From Nostoc sp. KVJ3 (lineage in GTDB: Bacteria > Cyanobacteriota > Cyanobacteriia > Cyanobacteriales > Nostocaceae): a DNA stretch of 64,000 bases. A program made the position numbers and the translations under genes. This document shows, in pieces, positions 33,990 through 40,912 of the stretch. Every line of letters starts with the position of its first letter. Within the stretch, counting starts at the first letter, position 1. Where the stretch lies: assembly GCF_026127265.1 (NCBI RefSeq), contig NZ_WWFG01000001.1, positions 1,178,001-1,242,000 of the forward strand, read 5' to 3'. The notes under the pieces were generated by a model that saw nothing but the letters and a program-made list of their open reading frames with translations, was not told the DNA's origin and did not search any database.

Positions 33990-35468
33990 TCACTCATTCT
34001 CGATTGCGATCGCTCTTGGGGTATTGGCGACAGTTGCCAGTTGCACTGTAAATGTAGAACCTTCATATAATTTACTTTTTACAGAAATAGAACCGCCACA
34101 GCGCAGCAGCAATTGCTGTACTATTGTTAACCCCAAGCCAGCACCACCATAATCTTCAGTTGCAGCTGCACGCACACGATAAAACCGATCAAAGATTTTG
34201 GGAATCTCGCTTTCGGCAATACCGATACCTGTGTCGCGGAATTCTAATTGGACATAATCGCCTTGAAAACGCGCACGCACCCATACTTCACCCCCATTAG
34301 GGGTAAACTTAATGCTGTTGTGCAGCAGATTAATTACAATCTGCCTCAGCCCACCACTTACACACCAAATAGATGGGAGTTCAGCCGGTACGGTGTAGGC
34401 TAGCATAATCCCCTTTTCTTGGGCTACAGGTTGGTAGGTACTGACTACTCCCGGTACAATATCTGAGAGCCGCACAGACTCCAAAGCCATCCCCTCTAAA
34501 TTACGTTCTAGTTGCACCAGTTCTAATAAACCAGTAATTAGAGAATTTTGCTGATCGCACTGGGTATTTAACATTTGTAAATAACGTTGTCGCTGTGGAG
34601 GTTTGAGATTAGGAGAATTCAATAATGAAAGTGCTGTCTTCATGTGCGTCAGGGGTGTACGCAGTTCCTGACATAGATTCTTTAGATATTCATCTTGGAG
34701 TTGCTCTTTGTTGTGCATTTCTTGATTTAGCTGCTGCAACTTGGTAGTGCGTACTGTCATGATTTGACGGTTAATTTCATCCTGTCGCAAGAGTTGTTTG
34801 GCGAACAGTTGATTCATCAGTGTGGATTCGGGCACAGTTGGACACATAAAATCAGCAGGTAAAATTGGCGATGATTCTGGTGCAATCGCTCGTTGGATAC
34901 CATCTAATACCTGCTGAATTATTCTCCCCTCAACAGTACTTATAATCAGCAATGGCTGATTTTTAGTTGTATTTACCTTCGTAGATGTCTGATTTTTGCG
35001 TTTTTTAAGTGGTCGATGAGCCAAAATTAAACTGCAAAATTGGGGTGATAACACCATCAGAAAATTTTCCCGTCGTAGTTGGCTATCTGGTGGTAGGTGA
35101 ATGGTGACATGATGGGATGAGGGGGATGAGGAGGATGAGGGAGACAAAAAAGTATTTTCTTCCCCTGCTCTCTCATCTCCCTCATCTCCCCCATCTCCCG
35201 TTCTCCCACTCTCGTTAATCTGGCAAGTATAGATGAGACTAGACGCACCCACGGAGGATTGATAACGTGCTAATTCTGATTGCCAAATTTTTTCTGGTGG
35301 TAGCTTCACCCATAAAGTGGCTGCAATTTGCTGCTCAATTAGTAAGTCAATTTGCGCTCTCACCAGCGATAGCAGAGTAGCAGGACTGAGGGACAATGGT
35401 TTTGGAGGCACTTGCACTCCCATAACCAGTTGATAAACAGACAGATCCTTAGCCAGAGAAACATTCAT
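33990..35468 (-). CDS. DICT-type sensor histidine kinase homolog lacking the H-box His
   Basis: 492 residues. The N-terminal ~220 resemble the cyanobacterial DICT sensory domain (LAKDLSVYQLVMGVQVPPKP, LLIISTVEGRIIQQVLDGIQ). The dimerisation helix reads LKNLCQELRTPLTHMKTAL: the phosphoacceptor His that normally precedes ELRTPLT is Gln. The ATP-binding domain is intact, with NLLHNSIKFTPNGGE (N box), DTGIGIAESEIPKIF (G1) and GGAGLGLTIVQQLL (G2). Residues ~95-125 (GDGGDEGDERAGE, FLSPSSSSSPSS) come from a fold-back repeat at 35113-35212. It may signal without standard autophosphorylation, or use another residue. No cognate regulator is adjacent. Confidence 0.8.
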   Translation of the reverse strand: MNVSLAKDLSVYQLVMGVQVPPKPLSLSPATLLSLVRAQIDLLIEQQIAATLWVKLPPEKIWQSELARYQSSVGASSLIYTCQINESGRTGDGGDEGDERAGEENTFLSPSSSSSPSSHHVTIHLPPDSQLRRENFLMVLSPQFCSLILAHRPLKKRKNQTSTKVNTTKNQPLLIISTVEGRIIQQVLDGIQRAIAPESSPILPADFMCPTVPESTLMNQLFAKQLLRQDEINRQIMTVRTTKLQQLNQEMHNKEQLQDEYLKNLCQELRTPLTHMKTALSLLNSPNLKPPQRQRYLQMLNTQCDQQNSLITGLLELVQLERNLEGMALESVRLSDIVPGVVSTYQPVAQEKGIMLAYTVPAELPSIWCVSGGLRQIVINLLHNSIKFTPNGGEVWVRARFQGDYVQLEFRDTGIGIAESEIPKIFDRFYRVRAAATEDYGGAGLGLTIVQQLLLRCGGSISVKSKLYEGSTFTVQLATVANTPRAIAIENE

Positions 35469-35471
35469 GAG

Positions 35472-35883
35472 TCAAGCACAAAAAGGATGAAGCAAGAAAT
35501 AATTCTGTCTTCGATTTTCACCTTTATGCGTGCGTTTTTTACAAAATCCCCACGGAAATAAATATGGACTATGAAAAATGGGGAGTGGGGAGTGGGGAGG
35601 ATGAGGGAGCAGGGGAGATGGGGGAGCAGGGGGAGCAGGGGGAGAAAGAATAATTGAAGAAGGCATCTATGCTGAGGGCAGAGGGCAGAAGGAACTTTTT
35701 CGTTGGGGATTCAGACCCCAACCAATTGTAAGCACCGTATAGACGGTGGGGTTTTATACCCAAGTTCGGTTCGGTCACAGGCAGAGGGAGGAGGCAGTAT
35801 TCCCTTCTGCCTTCTGCCTCCTGCCCTCTGCCTTTCTTGATAATTAATGCCCAATTCCCAATGCCCAATTCCCAATGCCCAAA
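35472..35883. repeat. Repeat-filled gap between histidine kinase and murE
   Basis: About 410 bases with no credible gene. 35577-35645 consists of degenerate GGGGAGTGGGGAG and GGGAGCAGGG units. 35672-35830 contains GAGGGCAGAGGGCAGAAGG and its approximate complement CTTCTGCCTCCTGCCCTCTG, an inverted pair about 160 bases across. 35845-35881 repeats CCCAATTCCCAATG. These are dispersed Nostoc-type low-complexity repeats; minus-strand ORFs here are artefacts of them. Confidence 0.6.
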
Positions 35884-37377
35884 TTAACTTTGTATGTTTA
35901 GTCTTTCTTGTAAAGCGTCACGTGCGTGTTCTCGGTCGTCAAAATGGATTTTTTCAGTACCGAGAATTTGGTAGTCTTCGTGACCTTTACCAGCAAGCAG
36001 CACTCCATCACCTGGTTGTGCTTGTAAAATAGCGGTACGAATAGCAGTAGCCCGATCGCAAATTACCATTGGTTTTACTGTTGGGGCAATTCCTGCCAAC
36101 ACGTCTTCTAAAATCCGTTCTGGGTTTTCTGTGCGGGGATTATCTGATGTCACTACTGCCACATCAGCTAATTCAGCAGCAATTTTACCCATTTTTGGGC
36201 GCTTAGTGCGATCGCGATCGCCTCCACAACCAAATACGCAAATTACCTTTCCTGGTATAAATGGACGGGCAGCTTTCAGTAAATTTTCTAAGCTATCGGG
36301 TGTGTGTGCATAATCTACAATCACGCTAATATCTTGCTCTGTACTAATCTGTACCCGTTCCATTCGTCCGGGAACTCCGGGAAATTCAGGTATCACAGAT
36401 GCAACAAACTGCAAATCTAAACCTAAGTGTAAAACTGCTCCTACGGCTGCTAAAAGATTTTCTAAATTATATTGTCCAACTAGGGGCGATCGAAAAGCTA
36501 CGTCACCCAATGGTGTATGTAATGTACCACTCACACCATTGGGTTCGTAACTTAAATCGCTCATCCATAGATCAGCGCTGTTGTCGTTGACACTATAACT
36601 CCAAACCTGTGAGGAATCCAACGAAGCAATTAACCGCTTTCCGTAGGAATCATCAGCATTAATTATTGCCCGTCCCTTAAGATAATCAGGGCTAAATAAC
36701 AACGCTTTGGCAGCAAAGTAATCTTCCATGTCGCTGTGATAGTCGAGATGGTCTTGAGTAAGATTACTGAACACTGCTACCTCAAATTTACAACCCAACA
36801 CTCTACCTTGGGCCAAAGCGTGGGAACTTACTTCCATCACGCCGAACTCACTACCAGCATTTACAGCCTCTGCTAGTTGCTGTTGTAGTTCCACTGCGAA
36901 AGGCGTAGTGTGGGTAGCAGTTTGCTCAAAACCTGCCCAACGAGTGTAGAGAGTTCCCATCAAAGCTGTAGCTAGATTCGCTTTAATCAGCAGAAATTCA
37001 ATTAGATGAGTAGTTGTAGTTTTACCATTTGTACCAGTCACGCCTACCAGCTTGAGTTTTTGCCCTGGATAACCGTAAAAAGCACTGGCTATTTGGGCGC
37101 AAGCTTGAGTTATGTTACTTGCACTGATAACTACAGCCTCATTTGTAGGAGGATTTTTTTGTGCAGCTTCGGGAGAAACGATCGCAGCGACAGCCCCAGA
37201 TGCGATCGCACTTTGCCAAAATTCCCCACCATCAACCCGCGTTCCTGGCATCCCAATAAACAAATCTCCCACACCACAAGCATGAGAATTCGTCTTCAAA
37301 CCCCTAACTTCCACATCTGGATGGCTAGGCAATTGCTCAACACTGTCTACCGCTGTTAGTAATTCCCGCAATTTCAT
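35884..37377 (-). CDS. murE: UDP-N-acetylmuramoyl-tripeptide synthetase (meso-DAP adding)
   Basis: 497 residues. Mur ligase that adds the third amino acid to UDP-MurNAc-L-Ala-D-Glu in the cytoplasm. The ATP loop is GVTGTNGKTTTTHLIEF near residue 115. TTPFAVELQQQL and VMEVSSHALAQGRV follow, then the DNPR motif (TSDNPRTENPERI) that selects meso-diaminopimelate. The C-terminal GKGHEDYQILG is typical. The length matches the family. It is followed on the same strand by a glutaredoxin-like gene whose start lies upstream at 37730, so the two may be co-transcribed with that gene first. Confidence 0.95.
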   Translation of the reverse strand: MKLRELLTAVDSVEQLPSHPDVEVRGLKTNSHACGVGDLFIGMPGTRVDGGEFWQSAIASGAVAAIVSPEAAQKNPPTNEAVVISASNITQACAQIASAFYGYPGQKLKLVGVTGTNGKTTTTHLIEFLLIKANLATALMGTLYTRWAGFEQTATHTTPFAVELQQQLAEAVNAGSEFGVMEVSSHALAQGRVLGCKFEVAVFSNLTQDHLDYHSDMEDYFAAKALLFSPDYLKGRAIINADDSYGKRLIASLDSSQVWSYSVNDNSADLWMSDLSYEPNGVSGTLHTPLGDVAFRSPLVGQYNLENLLAAVGAVLHLGLDLQFVASVIPEFPGVPGRMERVQISTEQDISVIVDYAHTPDSLENLLKAARPFIPGKVICVFGCGGDRDRTKRPKMGKIAAELADVAVVTSDNPRTENPERILEDVLAGIAPTVKPMVICDRATAIRTAILQAQPGDGVLLAGKGHEDYQILGTEKIHFDDREHARDALQERLNIQS

Positions 37378-37430
37378 GTTGTGAACCTCGTCACATTCTT
37401 AATCTTGCGCTTATTCTGCATTATTTTTTT

Positions 37431-37730
37431 CTAATTGGCTAAATACTTACGCAACATTTGCTCCAACTGCTGCACACTAGCACGAGGAGAAGGACGCGGC
37501 AACGGTACTTCTATAATCTCTTCCTCCGCGCCCTCTGCGCCTCTGTGGTTCGATAAATAAATTACCGGCACTTCATACTCATATTTAGCAAACCAATCTT
37601 CACGAATCGTAATATCCCTAATTTCCAACTGTAGAGACGCAAAATTTTGCGTCTCTACAATTTGTTCTAGTTTTTCTTGCAAGCCTTCACATAAGTGACA
37701 GCCGGGTTTACTGTATAAAATTAATCGCAT
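37431..37730 (-). CDS. Glutaredoxin-like (DUF836) protein with two repeat-derived insertions
   Basis: 99 residues with the thioredoxin-fold opening MRLILYSKPGCHLCEGLQ (CxxC redox site C10/C13). DUF836 proteins are usually about 80 residues. Two extra pieces match intergenic repeats: VETQNFASLQL is encoded by the 28-bp palindrome at 37631-37658, and NHRGAEGAEEE by the CAGAGGCGCAGAGGGCGCGG repeat at 37519-37552. Both leave the frame open, and the conserved ending PRASVQQLEQMLRKYL is intact. The fold may tolerate them in loops. It is upstream of murE on the same strand, about 53 bases away. Confidence 0.82.
   Translation of the reverse strand: MRLILYSKPGCHLCEGLQEKLEQIVETQNFASLQLEIRDITIREDWFAKYEYEVPVIYLSNHRGAEGAEEEIIEVPLPRPSPRASVQQLEQMLRKYLAN
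37519..37552. repeat. Dispersed GCAGAGG repeat inside a coding sequence
   Basis: The plus-strand copy reads CTCTTCCTCCGCGCCCTCTG and onward to GTGGTTCG. The same family occurs at about 37774-37801, 47684-47712 and 63770-63800 and, more diverged, at 28982-29012 and 44960-44990. Here it lies in frame within the glutaredoxin-like gene. Confidence 0.7.
37631..37658. repeat. GTAGAGACGC palindrome inside a coding sequence
   Basis: 28-bp perfect palindrome with arms GTAGAGACGCAAAA and TTTTGCGTCTCTAC. Related copies occur at 44884-44911, 47511-47538, about 47764-47788 and 58570-58597. This copy is translated within the glutaredoxin-like gene. Confidence 0.8.
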
Positions 37731-37809
37731 TGGTTATTTTAGTTGCGGCAAGAGGTTATAAGGTTAGAATAACGAACCGCAGAGGCGCAGAGTCCGCAGA
37801 GGAGGAGAG

Positions 37810-37998
37810 ATGAGAAGAGAGGGGTTTGATGTGGGTGAGTATGTCGATCAAATGGCGTTGTTGTTGGATTTGCAGTTAAGAGATGAGTATCGTAATAGGG
37901 TGGTGACAAATTTTAAGAGAATTAGAGCGATCGCAAATTTTGTTAATGAATTTCCTTTAGCTGAAGAAGTTGAAGCTGCACCTATATTTGAACCATAA
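37810..37998 (+). CDS. AtzG-like/DUF4089 small subunit
   Basis: 62 residues: VGEYVDQMALLLDLQLRDEY, then RVVTNFKRIRAIANFVNEFPL. This is the short helical pattern of DUF4089/AtzG proteins, which act as GatC-like partners and stabilisers of an amidase. An AtzE-type amidase gene begins 329 bases downstream on the same strand, supporting the pairing. Between them lie a small ORF and a 90-bp MITE, so the pair has probably been pushed apart by the insertion. Confidence 0.75.
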   Translation: MRREGFDVGEYVDQMALLLDLQLRDEYRNRVVTNFKRIRAIANFVNEFPLAEEVEAAPIFEP

Positions 37999-38037
37999 TA
38001 GCTATATTGAGGTTTTAGTATAAGTAGCGACATTAAA

Positions 38038-38265
38038 ATGTCGGCTGAGTATACAGTTGGAAAAATTATTGCTTCTAAAGAAGCTGCTAGAAATCCTCAA
38101 GATGAATTTCTACCTTTTTGGTTTTTATTCTCTTGTATTTTAGATTTAGGTTTTACCTTTACTTTGCTACAACTAACAAAAATTATGCGGACTGCGATTA
38201 CTCAAAAAGCTAAGAGTACTCCAAGTAAAAAAATGCCCAATTGTCATTGCGAGCGCTCGCAATGA
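38038..38265 (+). CDS. Small membrane ORF ending in a MITE
   Basis: 75 codons from ATG 38038. A charged N-terminus (MSAEYTVGKIIASKEAARNP) precedes one hydrophobic segment (FLPFWFLFSCILDLGFTFTLL). The last 18 codons (AKSTPSKKMPNCHCERSQ) are read through the family-C MITE, so the original C-terminus is lost. It stands between the AtzG-like gene and its amidase. It may be a real small membrane protein truncated by the insertion, or chance. No family is recognised. Confidence 0.3.
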   Translation: MSAEYTVGKIIASKEAARNPQDEFLPFWFLFSCILDLGFTFTLLQLTKIMRTAITQKAKSTPSKKMPNCHCERSQ

Positions 38266-38300
38266 CGGGCTTTGGATCATTTATTTTTTGGAACACCCTA
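38211..38300. mobile_element. 90-bp MITE, family C, copy 2
   Basis: Same 90-bp unit as 24961-25050, with only a few substitutions. It is bounded by TA and has TAAGAGTACTCC ends facing GGAACACCCTA. The centre is GCGAGCGCTCGC, a perfect palindrome in this copy. It sits between the AtzG-like and amidase genes and supplies the end of the ORF at 38038. Confidence 0.8.
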
Positions 38301-38326
38301 AAGGCGCTATCTCTTAATATTTCAGC

Positions 38327-39712
38327 ATGAATCTTGATTCAGCCGATGCCATAACAATATCAACTGCTATCCGCGAAGGTAAAGTTAGCGCGGTGGAAGT
38401 TACCAAGGCTGCTTTAGCACGAATAGCAGCGCGAAATCATCAATTCAACTGTTTTACGACTATAACGGCTGAGACAGCCTTAATCGATGCAGCACGCATT
38501 GACAGGGAAATTGCCCAAGGTCATAATCCTGGAATCCTCGCTGGTGTACCTTTTGCGGTGAAAAATCTCTTCGATATCGCTGGTTTAACAACTCTGGCGG
38601 GATCGAAAATCAATGCAGAAAACCCAGCAGCTACCCAAGATGCAACCGCAGTCGCCAAACTGAAACAAGCCGGTGCTGTGCTGCTTGGCACTTTAAATAT
38701 GGATGAGTACGCTTATGGATTTGTGACGGAAAACTCCCATTATGGTGTTACTCACAACCCCCATGATTTACAGCGAGTTGCTGGTGGTTCATCGGGTGGT
38801 TCGGCGGCGGCTGTTGCTGCTGGGTTAGTACCTCTGACGCTGGGTTCTGATACTAATGGTTCAATTCGCGTTCCGGCGGCGTTGTGTGGCGTTTTTGGTT
38901 TCAAGCCAACATATAGAAGGTTATCACGTGCTGGGGTAGCTTTATTCTGTAGTAGTTTAGACCACATTGGCCCTTTTGCGCGTTCGGTACAAGATATTGC
39001 TACGGTGTTTGATGTGCTTCAAGGAGAAGATGATCGCGATCCAATTTGTACAAAACGTTCGCCTGAATTGGTTTTACCACAACTTAAACAAGATATATCT
39101 AATATCAGAATTGCCATTGCAGCTGATTATTTTACCAAAGGTGCAAAACCGGAAGCTTTAGCAGCTGTGCAAAAAGTTGCTGATGCTTTGGATATCACTG
39201 AATACGTAACCATACCAGAAGCACACCGCGCCCGTGCAGCCGCCTTTCTGATTACAGCTAGCGAGAGTGCAAATTTGCATTTGGAAAAATTGCGATCGCG
39301 TCCCCAAGATTTTGATCCAGCGACACGCGATCGCTTTTTGGCTGGGGCGTTAATTCCTAGTAGCTGGTATCTGCAAGCACAACGGTTTAGAAGCTGGTAT
39401 CGCGATCGCGTTCGAGAAGTGTTTCAAAATGTGGATGTAATTATTGCCCCAACTACACCAATTTCTGCACCGCTAATCGGTCAAGAAACTATGATTTTGG
39501 ACGGGGAGGAAATTCTTGTCCGTCCTCATTTAGGACTATTTACTCAGCCATTATCTTTTATCGGCTTACCCGTTTTATCAGTACCAATTCAGCATCCAAA
39601 TGCTTTACCTTTAGGCGTGCAATTGATAGCAGCACCATATAATGAAGCTTTAATTTTACGGGTTGCAGCTGCGTTAGAGCTAAAGGGTGTAATTTCAGCA
39701 CCAATAGTATAG
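38327..39712 (+). CDS. AtzE-type amidase (amidase signature family)
   Basis: 461 residues of the amidase signature family. The Ser-cisSer-Lys triad is visible as K in GVPFAVKNLFDIAG (about residue 79), cis-Ser in RVAGGSSGGSAAAVAAG (about 155) and nucleophile Ser in LGSDTNGSIRVPAALCGVFG (about 178). The family hydrolyses C-N amide bonds. AtzE acts on biuret-type compounds in s-triazine breakdown, with AtzG as a small partner. Here the AtzG-like protein at 37810 supports that grouping, but other amides are possible. ATG 38327 follows the family-C MITE by 26 bases. Confidence 0.88.
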   Translation: MNLDSADAITISTAIREGKVSAVEVTKAALARIAARNHQFNCFTTITAETALIDAARIDREIAQGHNPGILAGVPFAVKNLFDIAGLTTLAGSKINAENPAATQDATAVAKLKQAGAVLLGTLNMDEYAYGFVTENSHYGVTHNPHDLQRVAGGSSGGSAAAVAAGLVPLTLGSDTNGSIRVPAALCGVFGFKPTYRRLSRAGVALFCSSLDHIGPFARSVQDIATVFDVLQGEDDRDPICTKRSPELVLPQLKQDISNIRIAIAADYFTKGAKPEALAAVQKVADALDITEYVTIPEAHRARAAAFLITASESANLHLEKLRSRPQDFDPATRDRFLAGALIPSSWYLQAQRFRSWYRDRVREVFQNVDVIIAPTTPISAPLIGQETMILDGEEILVRPHLGLFTQPLSFIGLPVLSVPIQHPNALPLGVQLIAAPYNEALILRVAAALELKGVISAPIV

Positions 39713-39788
39713 TTATAGCAGAATTTGCAATATTTATTAATAGATATAATCAAGCGATCGCTCACAAAGTCAGGAGATAAATATGTAC

Positions 39789-40124
39789 TTAACTAATTGC
39801 AAATCCTGTATATTGCCTCACCAAAGGTTCATGAAATGCCAAAACAATATCTTCTTTGGGGACTCCTAAATTAACTAACTCATTAGCAATGCCAATCTCA
39901 GTACCATCATGCTGTATCCAAATTTTGTTGTCCTTAATGTCGAGATGCAACACGCACCCATACATCGGCGTGCGATTTTTCCAACCTGTATAAACAACCT
40001 GATAATGATCCCCTTCCGTGTCAAAGATTAGTTCTGTTTCCACTTCATCATCCGATGGACTTCCTTTGGCGTATTCAGTTAATAAATGTTGGACATATAT
40101 GCGATATTGTTCTATTTTTTCCAT
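39789..40124 (-). CDS. XisI-like protein (fdxN-element excision controlling factor homolog)
   Basis: 111 residues matching XisI: MEKIEQYRIYVQHLLTEYAK, a strand block YQVVYTGWKNRTPMYGCVLHLDIKDNKIWIQHDG, and the ending GIANELVNLGVPKEDIVLAFHEP. In Anabaena XisI and XisH assist XisF in excising the fdxN element during heterocyst formation. Many cyanobacteria carry extra XisH/XisI pairs away from any excised element, so a toxin-antitoxin-like or nuclease-related role is also possible. The usual upstream xisH is missing; a 208-bp MITE and a decayed ORF occupy its place. Confidence 0.88.
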   Translation of the reverse strand: MEKIEQYRIYVQHLLTEYAKGSPSDDEVETELIFDTEGDHYQVVYTGWKNRTPMYGCVLHLDIKDNKIWIQHDGTEIGIANELVNLGVPKEDIVLAFHEPLVRQYTGFAIS

Positions 40125-40144
40125 TCTAAAATCACCTCATTGTT

Positions 40145-40352
40145 AGAGGATGTTTGAAAAGTCCTCTTATCGGTATCAAAAGTTTTAGATCCCCCTAAAT
40201 CCACGCCACGTGCTTCAAGTCGGGGAACCCGCCCAACGCAGTGGCTCCCCTTAAAAAGGGGGACTTTGACTCCGGTTCCCCCCTTTTTAAGGGGGGTTAG
40301 GGGGGATCAAAAGTGCCTAAAGTTACAGAGAAATACTTTTCAAACATCCTCT
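40145..40352. mobile_element. MITE with perfect 18-bp terminal inverted repeats
   Basis: AGAGGATGTTTGAAAAGT at 40145-40162 is the exact reverse complement of 40335-40352. The interior carries a long C/G-rich inverted pair (GATCCCCCTAAATCC facing GGGGTTAGGGGGGATC, and CCCCTTAAAAAGGGGG facing CCCCCCTTTTTAAGGGGG). At 208 bp, with no ORF, it is non-autonomous. It separates xisI from the decayed sequence upstream of it. Confidence 0.8.
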
Positions 40353-40356
40353 TAGA

Positions 40357-40616
40357 GTCATAAACTAGCAAGCTGAGTTGAAAATGCTCAATAACGGTTT
40401 CCACAAAAGCAATATTCTCTCTACCATGACTTTGGTTTGACAGCACAAACCTATTGTGCGATCGCACGAGCAATTGTAAATATTTGGGTAAATCATACTA
40501 TACTTCCTCAAAAACAGTCGGATAAATAACCTTACCTTTATACTTTTTTTCATAGCTTTGCAGTGTTTTAACGATGAAGACATCCTCTATTCCCAAAATA
40601 GTTTCTGTATATGAGA
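40357..40616 (-). pseudogene. Decayed ORF upstream of xisI, possibly xisH-related
   Basis: One minus-strand frame reads SYTETILGIEDVFIVKTLQS, then KGKVIYPTVFEEV, a TAG stop, then YDLPKYLQLLVRSHN, and ends AFVETVIEHFQLSLLVYD at the edge of the MITE. The final block resembles the C-terminus of XisH as I remember it, and xisH normally precedes xisI. The first part does not obviously match XisH. No start codon was found and one internal stop is present. The call is tentative. Confidence 0.3.
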
Positions 40617-40912
40617 TTTATCTTCGTCAGTCCCTGCCTGTATAATTTTAAGCAAAGTTTATACCTGCGCTAAGTAATTGCATAAAAATCGGTATAAAGA
40701 GAATTTACTTGTAAGTTAATATGTGCCAATTAAAACTCGATACTGATACCTTACTCAAGGACGAAGGACATTATACATCATAAATTTATGTTGCAAATAG
40801 TACGGCCTGTAGCTAGCGTAAAGTGGACAATTTGACAATCTTTAATACTCAAACTACTTGGCGTATAGTCATAATCTGTCCGCACGCAACCAGAACGCAA
40901 GACACTTAATAT

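Noticed and set aside
35472..35868. Pro/Ser-rich minus-strand ORFs
   Set aside because: They are translations of GGGGAGTGGGGAG-type low-complexity repeats.
40365..40583. 72-residue minus-strand ORF
   Set aside because: Another frame of the same strand shows better protein-like sequence (VIEHFQLSLLVYD), so this one is probably a shadow.
40617..40912. Cobalamin riboswitch upstream of B12-dependent nrdJ
   Set aside because: I looked for a B12-box-like GCCACTG segment and a matching fold and saw none.
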